From: SABY01 sp964523795
GTDB lineage: Bacteria > Bacteroidota > Bacteroidia > Bacteroidales > 4484-276
DNA length: 31,667 nt
Direction of reading: 5' to 3'
Assembly (NCBI GenBank): GCA_964523795.1
Contig: CAZGAO010000063.1
Coordinates: 1-31,667, forward strand
Made by a program: the position numbers and the translations under genes. The notes under the pieces are model-generated. The model had not been told where the DNA came from. It saw only the letters and a program-made list of their open reading frames with translations, and did no database searches. This document shows, one piece after another, positions 1 to 9,446 of this stretch (positions are counted from its first letter, which is position 1; each line of letters opens with the position of its first letter).

Positions 1-487
1 TTTTCCCTCCTTTCAATTCAATCCCTGCCCTAAAGGACAACTTGTCCCGCTTTTGCGGGAGGGCTATTCAAATTTCACACAACGACTATAAAAACAGACA
101 CAAAGTATCGTGTCTTTATTTTTAGATTTCTCCTTCCAAAACTCGTTCAACAAATTTTTTGGCACCAACGAAATGACCAAGACTCTAAATGTATTAAAAA
201 GAGATTTCTCCTGCCGCTGTCTCAAAAGTCTCTTAACGTCCTCTGTGTATTCTCTGTTTCCTCAGTGGTGAAAATTAATTGCCTAAACCACAGAGAAATC
301 AGAGGAGCCGCAGAGAAAACGGAGAAAGATAAATTTGAAATTTTTGCCGATTTCAGTCTTTTTTAGACAGCCCCATCGAAATATCTATTCTTATTACCTC
401 ATCACAATCAAAAACTAGGGTAGCATAATTACAAAATGAAAATTGAACATACAAATATCCGAAGCCAGAATTTAACCCCCACAATGC
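1..487. other. Non-coding region downstream of cheR
   Basis: I see no convincing gene here. The stretch holds a small hairpin at 46-59 (5-bp stem CCCGC/GCGGG around TTTT) and an imperfect inverted repeat at 241-315 listed separately. The rest is A+T-rich sequence with scattered stops. It lies downstream of the cheR stop codon, so the transcription end of the signalling operon probably falls in it, but no clear stem plus T-run was found. Confidence 0.6.
241..315. repeat. Imperfect inverted repeat of the 'cacagagaaa' type
   Basis: Arm 241-269 and arm 287-315 are inverted copies matching at 22 of 29 positions when one is reverse-complemented, with a 17-nt spacer. Both are built of CAGAG/GAGAA words, and further such words follow to about 327. 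Repeats of this wording are scattered between genes in many environmental genomes. A transcript would fold into a long hairpin. Function is unknown. Confidence 0.6.
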
Positions 488-1333
488 CTACACCTCAAAT
501 TTCTTGCGATAGATTTTTTGCTTCTCGCTGGTAACATCAAATTTGTTGGCGATGGTGGCAAAACGCAAACTCTCCTTGCTACCCAGGCAAAGAAAACCAC
601 CAGGCACGAGGCTGTCGTAGAACAAGCGGATGACTTTGTTTTGCAAATCCTTATCAAAATAAATCATTACATTGCGACAGATAACCATATTCATTTCGCC
701 AAACACCCCATCGGTAACCAGGTTGTGGTCGGCGAAAACGATATTCTCTTTCAACGATTCGTTGAGGATGACCGATTCGTAACGGGCATTGTAATAATCG
801 GAAAAGGAAGCCTTGCCGCCGGACTTCTGATAATTCTGGGTATATTCTTTCACCCGGTCGATGGGATAAATGCCGTTGCGCGCTTTTTGCAAAGCCATCT
901 GATTAAAATCGGTAGCATATATTTGCGTGCGTTTCAGCAGGCCTTCTTCCTTTAGCAAAATTGCCATCGAATACACCTCCTCGCCTGTGGCGCAGCCGGC
1001 GTGCCAAATTTTGATAAAAGGATAGGTTTTGAGCAGGGCAACTACCTCGCGGCGCACGGCAAGATAAAAATCGGGGTCGCGATACATTTCGGTTACCGTA
1101 ATGGAAAGATCCTGCAAAAGCTCCTGATAAAACACCGGGTCGTAAAGCAGCCTGTGGATTAGCTGCGACACATTGTCGAAGTCCGAAACCGAAAGCCTGT
1201 GTCGCACTCTGCGTTTAATATGTGCCTTGCCGTAATTACGAAAATCGTAGCCAAACTTCATATACACCGCCTGGAGAAAAAGCTCGATCTCGATGTTCTC
1301 GTTTTCTTTTAATATTTCCTGTTGATTTTTCAT
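488..1333 (-). CDS. cheR: CheR-type protein-glutamate methyltransferase
   Basis: A 281-residue SAM-dependent methyltransferase of the CheR family, which methylates glutamates of chemoreceptor-like signalling domains in the cytoplasm. Residues 15-95 form the helical CheR N domain. The SAM-binding loop AGCATGEE is at about 112-119, an acidic ATDF motif at about 140-143, and the CRNVMIYF motif at about 219-226, so the catalytic core is complete and of usual length. The ATG overlaps the stop codon of the upstream hybrid kinase (ATGA), so the two are translationally coupled. No CheB, CheA, CheW or receptor gene is in the window, so the substrate may be a sensor kinase rather than a flagellar receptor; that is inference. 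Many Bacteroidota carry cheR beside large hybrid kinases. Confidence 0.93.
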   Translation of the reverse strand: MKNQQEILKENENIEIELFLQAVYMKFGYDFRNYGKAHIKRRVRHRLSVSDFDNVSQLIHRLLYDPVFYQELLQDLSITVTEMYRDPDFYLAVRREVVALLKTYPFIKIWHAGCATGEEVYSMAILLKEEGLLKRTQIYATDFNQMALQKARNGIYPIDRVKEYTQNYQKSGGKASFSDYYNARYESVILNESLKENIVFADHNLVTDGVFGEMNMVICRNVMIYFDKDLQNKVIRLFYDSLVPGGFLCLGSKESLRFATIANKFDVTSEKQKIYRKKFEV

Positions 1334-4300
1334 TGATACAGCCAGACCCTTAATAATGAAATTAACTTTTCGGTATCCACCGGCTTGGTCAGATAATCAT
1401 TGGCACCGGCGGCAATACATTTATCGCGATCGCCCTGCATGGCCTTGGCCGTAAGGGCGAGGATAGGTAGTTTTTTGTATTTCGGAATTTTACGAATACG
1501 TGTCATGGCTTCGTAGCCATCCATCTCGGGCATCATAATATCCATCAAAACCAAATTTACATCCGGATTTTGCTCCAGCTTTTCGATACCTTCTTTTCCG
1601 TTGCGCCCCACCACTATCTTCATGCTTCGCTCTTCGAGCAGGCTGGAGAGGGCAAACACATTGCGCATGTCATCATCCACAATCAGCACCTTTTTCTCTT
1701 TCATAATATCTTCCTTGTGGTGGACTACCTTGAGCATTTTTTGTTTTTCCTCGGGCAGGTTCGATTCCACACGATGCAAAAAGAGCGTGGTTTCGGCCAG
1801 CAGACGCTCGGGCGATTTGGCTCCTTTTATAATAATGCTGTCGGAGTATTTGCTCAGGGTTTCTTCGTCTTCGCGCGAAAGTTCTCGTCCGGTGTAAATG
1901 ATAACCGGGATGCTGTCGGTGCTGCCTTTTTTACCGAATTTTTTCAACAGGTCGAAGCCCGACATATCTTTAAGCCCCAGGTCGAGAATGATGCAGTCGA
2001 AGTCGTCCTTTTTCATCTGGTCGATGGCCTGGCGACCGGTAGAGATGGAGGTGATGCTGATGTCTTCGTCATCGATAAGTTCCACAATGGCTTTGCGCAT
2101 GTCGTCGTCATCCTCGATCACCAAAAGTTTTTTTACCGGTTTCGAGATGTAGTCTTCAATTTTGGCGAAAGCTCCTTCGATTTCTTCCACGCTAATGGGT
2201 TTGGTAAGAAAACCGATGGCCCCTTTTTTCATGGCCTCGATGCTCTTGTCGCGCCCCGACATAAAATGCACGGGCAGATGCCTTGTTTCGGGGTTTTCTT
2301 TCAGGCGATCCATCACCTGCCAGCCATCGATGCCGGGAAGACCAATGTCGAGAATAATAGCATCGGGCTTGTAATAATCGGCATAATGCAGACCCGTTTC
2401 GCCGTTGGGCGCGATAAGGCATTTAAAGCCTTTATCATGCGCCAGATCGTAAAGAATCTGCGAAAAGTCGGGATCGTCTTCGATGATCAAAATAAACTTG
2501 TCGCCCTTATTGATAATTTTTCGATCATCTTTAACCGAAACATTATCCTGCTTATTTTTCAAAGCCATCCCGGTTGGGATTTCATCCTTATAATCCTGTG
2601 CTTTTTTGGACGGACTTTCCTGGATAACTTGCGAAACCTTGGGGCTTTCCTTAGCGGACGAGGGCAGCGTTTTTTGCGCTTCTGCTACTTTAGCCAAAGG
2701 CTTTACCGGGAGATACAGGATAAAGCTGGTTCCCTTGTTCTCGGTGCTACTCATTTCTATTTCGCCACCCAAAATGTGCGCAAGGTTTCGCGATATAGTA
2801 AGCCCCAGGCCTGTTCCGCCATATTTTCGCGAAGTGGTGCCATCGGCCTGGGTAAAGGCTTCAAAAATATTTTTCTGCTGCTGATCAGGAATTCCTATGC
2901 CGGTGTCGTTAACTTCAAAAACTACACTTTGGTTCTTTTTCAATCCTCTTTCCATCAATGATTCGCTCAAAGCATTGGGGCGGTAAACACGCATATTGAC
3001 GCTGCCTTCATGGGTAAATTTTATGGCGTTGGAGAGAAGGTTGCGCAGGATTTGTTGCAGGCGCAAACTATCGGTGTGCACATAAACCGGAGCATCGCCG
3101 GAAATATCAATGTTAAGTTCCAGGCCTTTTTCGGCGGCCAGTGGGTAAAATATTTCGTTAACCTCGCTGGCAAAGGTTTTTAGCTCCAGACGTTCCTCGT
3201 TAATATCCAGTTTGCCCGATTCAATTTTGGAGAGATCGAGTATTTCGTTAATCAGCGAAAGCAGGCTGGTGCCTGAGGAGTGAATGGTTTTGGCCGATTG
3301 AATTTGTTTGTCGTTGAGGTTTGCAGCTTTGTTGTTGGCCAAAATCTGCGAAAGCACCAGGATACTGTTGAGTGGAGTGCGCAGCTCGTGCGACATGTTG
3401 GCCAAAAATTCCGACTTGTAACGGCTGGCCATTTCCAAATCACGGGCTTTTTTCTCGATTTCGCCCTGAGCAAATTTCAGCTCATCATTTTTGGCGCGGA
3501 TATCATCGCGTTGCTTTTCGATGGCGCGGGTACGTTCTTCCAGCTCCTCGTTGGTAACTCTAAGCTCTTCCTGCTGGGTTTGCAGTTGCTGCTCCGATTC
3601 TTTGAGTGCCTTGGTTTGTTCTTCAAGTTCTTCGTTGGCCTGGCGCAGTTCTTCCTGCTGCTGTTGCAGTTCTTCGGCCTGCTGCTGGGTTTTGGCAAGC
3701 AGTTTTTTTAGTTCGGTATTTCCCTTGGAAGTATTGAGGCCAACCGCTATATTTTCGCTGATGAGTTGGATAAATTGCAATTGCTCCGGGGTAAATTCGG
3801 CAAAGCTGCCCAGCTCTATTACCGCCACAACTTCATCGTTGAAAATACAGGGCGTTACCAGCAGATTTTTAGGCGCAGCCTCGCCCAGTCCCGAACTAAT
3901 GGCGGTATAATCGCCGGGTACCTGGGTAATGATGATGGTTTCTTTTTCGAGTACCGCCTGCCCCACCAAACCCTGGCCAGGCTTATACGCGGTTTCTACA
4001 TTTTTGCGCCGTTGATAAGCAAAGCTGCCAACGAGATGGTAAAGTTCTTCGTTTTTGATATAGATGGCGCCTACTTTGGCATCGATCAACTTGCACAGAT
4101 GGCTGATAATTTTTTGTCCCAGTTCGTTCAATTCCTGTTCGCCACGCATGGCATCGTTAATTTCGGACTGGCTGTTTTTTTGCCACAACTGGCGTTGTTT
4201 CTCCTCGTTCGAGCTTTTCAAATCGGTGGTCATCCGCTTGAGTGCGCTACCCAGCTCATCATTATCCGAGCGCAGGCTGATGTTGGTATCGAGTTCGCCA

Positions 4301-5295
4301 CGGGCAATGCGGTTGGCCTGGGCTACTACTTCACCAAAGTTTTCTACAATCTGATTTATCGAAAAAGCCAGGGCATCATCCTCGCTGCGCGCTTCGGCCT
4401 TTTGCGAAAAGTCGCCATAAGCAATAGCCGAAGCTACTTCGGCCTTTTGTTTAAGGCTGCTCTGCAATTCGATAAAGGAGGCGTTGAGCATCCCTACTTC
4501 ATCGGTCGATTCAACCCTGATATCGGTAGTCAGGTTTCCGGAAGCCAGCCTTTTCAAATTTTCGACCACCTTAAGTACCGGTCGCGAAATCGTTCCTGAA
4601 ATAATCCGTGACGAAATAAAGGTTATAATGGAAAGCAGACCAACAATAGTTAAAATACTAATGAGTAAGAGGCTGATGACGTAGGCGTTAAGTGCATCGA
4701 TAGTTTCCGAAAAACGTACTTCCATGTCGCTCATTTCGCTTTTGGCTTGTTCCAGTTCGTCAAAGAGCCTGACTTCCTGCGGATTTTCGAGGTAATTTTG
4801 GATGGCTTGTTTTACCTTGGTTCCGTTACGATAAGCCTCGTCAGCAATAGCAAGGGCATTGTTCATTTGCGGATTATCCACCATCATCATCAGCTCGAAA
4901 CGGCTGGCAATCAGTTCAGCGGTTTTTCGCTGATAACTAATAGTGGGGCCATAAGTGTCCAAAAGGATATCTACATATTTATCGTGGGTATATTGCCGAT
5001 AATAATCTTTGGACTTGCTAAAAACAAAAGCGATGTGTGCTGCCGAATCCAGGTGATAATAGGCCTTTTGTAGCGTTTCGGCTTTATCGTTGTGCAAATA
5101 TTCATAAAAAAGCTGAAGTCCGGTTCGGTAGTTTACATCATGTATCCTTTGTTCGGTAAGCACCAGGGTAAGCACCCGCGTAGTTCTGAAAAAGTAGTAC
5201 GAAGCAAATCCAATGAGCAGGATGCTCAAAATGGAAATGGTGGTCATGGTGTTGAGGCGCTGCTTAATCTTGAGATTGAGAAACCATTTTTTCAT
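1330..5295 (-). CDS. Membrane hybrid histidine kinase: HAMP-GAF-HisKA-HATPase with three receiver domains
   Basis: A 1,321-residue inner-membrane hybrid kinase. Membrane segments are at about 15-36 and 205-232 and enclose a helical sensor region of about 170 residues. HAMP-like linkers follow (about 233-370), then a GAF domain (about 385-520) and a long Gln/Glu-rich coiled coil (about 525-628). The HisKA domain has H636 in NMSHELRTP. The ATPase domain (about 740-865) has N-box LLSNAIKF, DTGIGIP and GGTGLGL. Three receivers follow, with likely phospho-Asp D983, D1105 and D1252; the middle one is the most divergent. It starts 18 bp after the stop of the second hybrid kinase and its stop overlaps cheR, so the three genes look like one operon. 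The ligand is unknown. Three terminal receivers suggest a branched or buffered phosphorelay. Confidence 0.93.
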   Translation of the reverse strand: MKKWFLNLKIKQRLNTMTTISILSILLIGFASYYFFRTTRVLTLVLTEQRIHDVNYRTGLQLFYEYLHNDKAETLQKAYYHLDSAAHIAFVFSKSKDYYRQYTHDKYVDILLDTYGPTISYQRKTAELIASRFELMMMVDNPQMNNALAIADEAYRNGTKVKQAIQNYLENPQEVRLFDELEQAKSEMSDMEVRFSETIDALNAYVISLLLISILTIVGLLSIITFISSRIISGTISRPVLKVVENLKRLASGNLTTDIRVESTDEVGMLNASFIELQSSLKQKAEVASAIAYGDFSQKAEARSEDDALAFSINQIVENFGEVVAQANRIARGELDTNISLRSDNDELGSALKRMTTDLKSSNEEKQRQLWQKNSQSEINDAMRGEQELNELGQKIISHLCKLIDAKVGAIYIKNEELYHLVGSFAYQRRKNVETAYKPGQGLVGQAVLEKETIIITQVPGDYTAISSGLGEAAPKNLLVTPCIFNDEVVAVIELGSFAEFTPEQLQFIQLISENIAVGLNTSKGNTELKKLLAKTQQQAEELQQQQEELRQANEELEEQTKALKESEQQLQTQQEELRVTNEELEERTRAIEKQRDDIRAKNDELKFAQGEIEKKARDLEMASRYKSEFLANMSHELRTPLNSILVLSQILANNKAANLNDKQIQSAKTIHSSGTSLLSLINEILDLSKIESGKLDINEERLELKTFASEVNEIFYPLAAEKGLELNIDISGDAPVYVHTDSLRLQQILRNLLSNAIKFTHEGSVNMRVYRPNALSESLMERGLKKNQSVVFEVNDTGIGIPDQQQKNIFEAFTQADGTTSRKYGGTGLGLTISRNLAHILGGEIEMSSTENKGTSFILYLPVKPLAKVAEAQKTLPSSAKESPKVSQVIQESPSKKAQDYKDEIPTGMALKNKQDNVSVKDDRKIINKGDKFILIIEDDPDFSQILYDLAHDKGFKCLIAPNGETGLHYADYYKPDAIILDIGLPGIDGWQVMDRLKENPETRHLPVHFMSGRDKSIEAMKKGAIGFLTKPISVEEIEGAFAKIEDYISKPVKKLLVIEDDDDMRKAIVELIDDEDISITSISTGRQAIDQMKKDDFDCIILDLGLKDMSGFDLLKKFGKKGSTDSIPVIIYTGRELSREDEETLSKYSDSIIIKGAKSPERLLAETTLFLHRVESNLPEEKQKMLKVVHHKEDIMKEKKVLIVDDDMRNVFALSSLLEERSMKIVVGRNGKEGIEKLEQNPDVNLVLMDIMMPEMDGYEAMTRIRKIPKYKKLPILALTAKAMQGDRDKCIAAGANDYLTKPVDTEKLISLLRVWLYQ

Positions 5296-5313
5296 AGATC
5301 GCGTATTTTGGTA

Positions 5314-7749
5314 TTATAATTTGGCAGTGATATTTAGCTTTTTAATTGCATCGCTAATGCTTTTCATGCTGATGGGCTTGGTAATGTATTCGTCCATGCC
5401 GGCGTTGATACATTTTTCGCGGTCGCCTTTCATGGCATGGGCTGTCATGGCAATTATGGGTGTGTGAAACGGCTTACCCTTTTCCATATCGCGTATTTCT
5501 CCTGTGGCTTCGTAGCCATCCATTTCGGGCATTTGGATATCCATAAAAATCAAATCGAAGGGAGCCTCCTGATGCAATGCTGCTGCCTTGGCTCCATTAT
5601 CCACGGTGGTAACCTGGCATCCCAGCGTTTTCAATAAGCCGTTGGCCAGCTTTTGATTGATCAGGTTATCTTCGGCAAGCAGAACGCGCATTCCGGCCAG
5701 CGATGCAGTGTTTCGCTTTTTGTTGGCTGGGTTTTGGGGTAAGTCCAAATCTTTGACTTGCCCTGCCAGTTCGTTCAGCACCTTTATCAATTCATTTTTA
5801 AATATGGGCTTTATCATATACCGCGCAATGCCATAGCTACTCAGCTTGTTGCGCTGCAGGCTTACATCGTCCGATGAAAGGAGAATGACCTCGGGTCGGT
5901 GCTTCAATTTCTTATCACCATGCAGCAATGTAGCCAATTCAAGGCCATCCATCTCGGGCATGTGGTAATCCAGCAAAACGATGTCGAAAGGTTTTCGGGT
6001 AGTGCTTTGTTCAATAATTTTGTTGTAGGCTTGCCGGCCATCGGAAGCAATATCGTAAGCCACCGACAAGTAATCGAGCAAGCCTGAAAGAATTTTACGG
6101 TTGGTGTTATTATCGTCAACAATAAGGAAATATTTCTCGCGAAGCTGCGCTACAATCTCCGTTTCGCTATGCTGTTCAAGCTCGGAAGTTTTTTGCAAAA
6201 TAATTTCAAAATTAAAAATACTCCCCTGCCCCTCTGTGCTCGACACACTTATTTCGCCGCCCATCATAGCCACCAGGCTTTTGGAAATGACCAGACCCAA
6301 GCCGGTACCGCCAAATCTGCGGGAAGTGGAATTGTCGGCCTGCGAAAATGCCTGAAAAAGATTTCCCATCTTCTCCTCCGGGATGCCTATGCCAGTATCC
6401 GCTATCGAGAAAGCCAGCTTTACCGATTCTTTGGTTTCATCCACCGCAGCCACGGCCAGTTTTACTTCTCCCTCCTCGGTAAACTTAATGGCATTGCCCA
6501 GCAGGTTGAAAAGAATTTGGCGCAGCCGAACCGGATCGCCAATAAAAGTATCGTAAAGTTTATGCTGGATATCGAGAATGAGTTCGATGTTTTTAATAGC
6601 TGTTTTTGATGCCAGCGGGCGCATCACTTTTTCGATTACCTCGCGCAAGCTAAACTTTACCGGGTCGAGTTCCAGTTTGCGGGCTTCAATTTTGGATATA
6701 TCCAAAATGTCGTTGATAATATCCAGAAGGGATTCACCCGAATATTTCACGGCTTCGATGCGTTCTTTCTGTTCATCGCTCAATGTGCTCATCAGCACCA
6801 GCTCGGTCATGCCGATAATCCCGTTGAGGGGTGTGCGTATTTCGTGGCTCATGTTGGCCAAAAACTCACTCTTGGTGCGGCTGGCTTGTTCGGCCAGGTT
6901 TTTTGCTTTTCTAATATCTTCTTCGGCCTGCTTGCGTTCCGAAATGTCGCTGATAAAATTCAGCAATGCCTGCTCGCCTTCCCAGAAAATACTTACCGAA
7001 TTGATGTCAACCCATTTGATGTCTTCGCTGCCACAAATAATTTTTATGGCCATGCGCTGGTCATGGTTTTGTTTTTTAAGCCTGTCGAAATGCTCGCGCT
7101 GCAGCACCCTACGAAACTCGGGGTGAACATAAGTCATCAAATCCCTGTTGAGCGACATTCCTACATTACCGTTCAGAATTTCCTCGGTTTTGGGATTATT
7201 GTAGATGATTTTATTTTTTTTCAAAATAAAAATACCTTCATTGGCATTCTCGAATATGTCCTTGTATTTTTCTTCACTCAGTTTGAGTTGCTCGCGCGAG
7301 AGGATAAGTTCGGAGATGGTGTTTTCGAGTTTGCGGGTCAGGTCTTCCAGGGTGTTGCGCTGACGATACAAATCGATAAAAACGTTGACCTTGCTAAGCA
7401 GAATATCCGGCTCGAAGGGTTTAAACAAATAATCCACCGCTCCGGCATCGTAGCCCTTGAATATGTGTTTCTTCTCTTTGTTGATGGCCGTAATAAAAAT
7501 GATGGGGATATGGCGCGTTTTGTCGGAGCCGCGCATCAGCTCTGCTGTTTCAAAGCCATCCATGCCGGGCATTTGCACATCGAGCAGCACCAGGGCAAAA
7601 TCGTAATCAAACATCAGGCTCAGCGCCTCGTTGCCCGATAAGGCTTTGGCCAGGTTTATCTCATCCAAATCCAGAATGCTTTCGATGGCCAAGAGGTTTT
7701 CTTCCCTGTCGTCAACTGCAAGAATGTCTATTTTTTTTCGCTCTGCCAT
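5314..7749 (-). CDS. Soluble hybrid histidine kinase: REC-PAS-HisKA-HATPase-REC-REC
   Basis: An 811-residue kinase without membrane segments, hence probably cytoplasmic. In order: an N-terminal receiver (about 6-125, D57 in LLDVQMPGMDG), a coiled linker (125-160), a PAS/PAC sensor (about 160-275), HisKA with H302 in NMSHEIRTPLNG, HATPase (about 400-517) with LLGNAIKF, DTGIGIP and GGTGLGL, a receiver with D594 (LLDYHMPEMDG), and a last receiver with D737 (FMDIQMPEMDG). The N-terminal receiver means its activity can itself be set by another kinase, plausibly the neighbouring membrane hybrid. It is the first gene of the apparent operon leading through the membrane hybrid to cheR. No HPt domain or DNA-binding output is present in either kinase, so the final output lies elsewhere. 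Confidence 0.93.
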   Translation of the reverse strand: MAERKKIDILAVDDREENLLAIESILDLDEINLAKALSGNEALSLMFDYDFALVLLDVQMPGMDGFETAELMRGSDKTRHIPIIFITAINKEKKHIFKGYDAGAVDYLFKPFEPDILLSKVNVFIDLYRQRNTLEDLTRKLENTISELILSREQLKLSEEKYKDIFENANEGIFILKKNKIIYNNPKTEEILNGNVGMSLNRDLMTYVHPEFRRVLQREHFDRLKKQNHDQRMAIKIICGSEDIKWVDINSVSIFWEGEQALLNFISDISERKQAEEDIRKAKNLAEQASRTKSEFLANMSHEIRTPLNGIIGMTELVLMSTLSDEQKERIEAVKYSGESLLDIINDILDISKIEARKLELDPVKFSLREVIEKVMRPLASKTAIKNIELILDIQHKLYDTFIGDPVRLRQILFNLLGNAIKFTEEGEVKLAVAAVDETKESVKLAFSIADTGIGIPEEKMGNLFQAFSQADNSTSRRFGGTGLGLVISKSLVAMMGGEISVSSTEGQGSIFNFEIILQKTSELEQHSETEIVAQLREKYFLIVDDNNTNRKILSGLLDYLSVAYDIASDGRQAYNKIIEQSTTRKPFDIVLLDYHMPEMDGLELATLLHGDKKLKHRPEVILLSSDDVSLQRNKLSSYGIARYMIKPIFKNELIKVLNELAGQVKDLDLPQNPANKKRNTASLAGMRVLLAEDNLINQKLANGLLKTLGCQVTTVDNGAKAAALHQEAPFDLIFMDIQMPEMDGYEATGEIRDMEKGKPFHTPIIAMTAHAMKGDREKCINAGMDEYITKPISMKSISDAIKKLNITAKL

Positions 7750-7768
7750 AGCATTTTAGTGTTCAGAT

Positions 7769-8380
7769 TTATTCATCCAGCTTCATTTTTATCCTCGAAG
7801 TAAGGATGTCGATGGCAACATGGTTTGCTCCTCCCTGAGGTACGATGATGTCGGCATATCTTTTGGTTGGCTCGATAAATTGCAGGTGCATGGGTTTTAC
7901 AAAGGTTTCGTAATGGTCGAGCACATTTTGCACCGAGCGTCCGCGTTCGATCAGGTCGCGCTTAACGATACGCATCAGGCGGTCATCGGTGTCGGCATCT
8001 ACAAAGACCTTGATGTTGCATTTTTCGCGCAGCTTTGCATTGGTAAAAATAAGAATGCCTTCGATGATAATAACCTTGGTAGGAACCACCGGAATGGTTT
8101 CCTTGGCTCGTGCACAGGTAACGTAGGAATAAATAGGCCGCTGGATAGTTTTGCCCGCAGTTAACTCTTCGAGGTGCTTGATGAGTAGGGTAAATTCGAT
8201 GGAGGCCGGGTGGTCGAAGTTGATTCGTTTTTTTTCATCTTCTGACAGGTGCCCGTTGTCTTTGTAATACGAATCCTGCGAAATAACAGAGACTGCATTT
8301 TTGGGTAGTCCCTTAATAATTTTGTTTACAACGGTAGTTTTGCCCGAGCCTGAACCACCTGCTATTCCAATTATCAGCAT
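7769..8380 (-). CDS. udk: Uridine kinase
   Basis: A P-loop nucleoside kinase that phosphorylates uridine and cytidine to UMP and CMP with ATP or GTP in pyrimidine salvage. The P-loop GGSGSGKTT lies directly after the start. Other family marks are SQDSYYKD, FDHPASIEF, IIIEGIL and the C-terminal ERGRSV...FVKPMHLQFIEPTKRYAD block, so the protein is full length (about 203 residues). I chose the ATG at 8380 because it puts the P-loop at the usual distance from the N-terminus. A longer frame from 8413 adds 11 residues with no similarity to the family. It lies 19 bp upstream of the hybrid-kinase operon on the same strand and may be co-transcribed with it, without an obvious functional link. Confidence 0.93.
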   Translation of the reverse strand: MLIIGIAGGSGSGKTTVVNKIIKGLPKNAVSVISQDSYYKDNGHLSEDEKKRINFDHPASIEFTLLIKHLEELTAGKTIQRPIYSYVTCARAKETIPVVPTKVIIIEGILIFTNAKLREKCNIKVFVDADTDDRLMRIVKRDLIERGRSVQNVLDHYETFVKPMHLQFIEPTKRYADIIVPQGGANHVAIDILTSRIKMKLDE

Positions 8381-8413
8381 GAGAGTATTATTAGTTTGAG
8401 CAAAAGTAAACAA

Positions 8414-8822
8414 ATCAGCAAAAAAAAGGCATTACACAAGGATATTTTTAAGATTCGCAACACAATCCAATGAATGAATAAAAATCCAGTTCTTTTCGAG
8501 ATTCCTCCCCTACCCACATCGATCTTGTCATTCCGAGAAACAAGTCAAATTTTTTGAGCATAATGAGGTAAGGTGGGGCGAAGTTGACTGCCCCGACCCA
8601 TCGGGGAAATCCCGCCTTTGCGGGGACATTGGGAGGAGATTTCTCCCGTTAATACTTCGCTTCGCTTCGTATTATTGGTTGTCAATAAAATCGGCACTTT
8701 TTGACTTTTCGGGACGATAGGAGATTTTAGATTCTGTTGAGAATCAACTTACATCTTAAATCTAAATTCGACAATCTTAGATCTTATATCTTTTTAAATT
8801 TTACTTTAAAGAAGGTTGCTTA
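8414..8822. repeat. Non-coding stretch with a cluster of hairpins
   Basis: No gene is supported between udk and the barrel protein. Three small palindromes stand in a row: 8591-8606 (CCCCGA/TCGGGG), 8611-8624 (CCCGC/GCGGG) and 8631-8647 (GGGAG/CTCCC). They are followed by a short CGCTT-rich run at about 8656-8670. The middle hairpin resembles the one at 46-59. The block looks like decayed dispersed repeat material. It may also end transcription of the DUF4136/barrel genes or act upstream of udk, but there is no clean T-run. Confidence 0.5.
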
Positions 8823-9419
8823 TTAATAAAGCCACACCAGCCCCAGGTTGATCCCAAAGTAAGACAGGGGATTAGTGTCATCGGTTTCCATGCCATAGTT
8901 GTATCTGAAGTTCACCGTAAAGTTAGCTCCGCCATAAGTTTCGATAAGTACACCCACCTCGGGGGCGACAGCAAATTTCCAGGGTTCTTCCGAAATGCGA
9001 TACAAGCCCACATCCTTGCGATACAGCGAATAGATAGTACCCACATTAATGGCGGCATAGGGTCGGATATAGCTGCCTTCGTTTAAGTAATAGGCAGCAT
9101 TGGCAAAAATCGGGAAGGCGTTCAGGTAGTTGTAATGCGTACCGGTAAGGGTGATATTTTCGAGTTCGCTGGTAACTTTATCTTGTTTTTCGTAAAAAAC
9201 ATTCCAGAGTATTCCACCACCCAGGCTCACATTATTATCCACAAACCAACGACCTTCGAGGCCTATACCACGGAAGCTCATTTTATCGACAAAATTCTTA
9301 GTGTCGCCGGTGGGTATGGCGGTTTGGTATGTTACCGACCAGAACGACTCCTGACCAAAAGATTGTAAAGTAATGAAGATGGCAATAATTGCTATGCTTA
9401 TCTTTTTCATTTTTCTCAA
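8823..9419 (-). CDS. Outer-membrane beta-barrel protein with signal peptide
   Basis: A 198-residue secreted protein. A signal peptide covers residues 1 to about 22 (basic MRKMKK, hydrophobic IAIIAIF core, cleavage near SFGQ-ES). The rest shows alternating hydrophobic/polar strands typical of a small outer-membrane barrel, such as GLEGRWFVDNNVSLGGGI and FTVNFRYNYGME, and the chain ends in an aromatic residue (LVWLY). The best match by eye is the opacity/OmpW-like 'outer membrane beta-barrel protein' class; I cannot name a specific function. The ATG of codon 4 (9410) is an alternative start. It follows the DUF4136 lipoprotein gene by 27 bp on the same strand, so the two are probably an operon of envelope proteins. 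Confidence 0.75.
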   Translation of the reverse strand: MRKMKKISIAIIAIFITLQSFGQESFWSVTYQTAIPTGDTKNFVDKMSFRGIGLEGRWFVDNNVSLGGGILWNVFYEKQDKVTSELENITLTGTHYNYLNAFPIFANAAYYLNEGSYIRPYAAINVGTIYSLYRKDVGLYRISEEPWKFAVAPEVGVLIETYGGANFTVNFRYNYGMETDDTNPLSYFGINLGLVWLY

Positions 9420-9446
9420 GTTTTAAATGCTTTAATAATTCAGGAA

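Noticed and set aside
1570..2961. 463-codon open frame on the plus strand
   Set aside because: Antisense to the receiver domains of the hybrid kinase; its Phe/His-rich content mirrors the real coding strand and it has no family pattern.
3766..4599. 277-codon plus-strand frame
   Set aside because: Shadow of the GAF/HAMP part of the hybrid kinase on the opposite strand.
6844..7641. 265-codon plus-strand frame
   Set aside because: Shadow of the REC-PAS kinase; no start signal or domain pattern.
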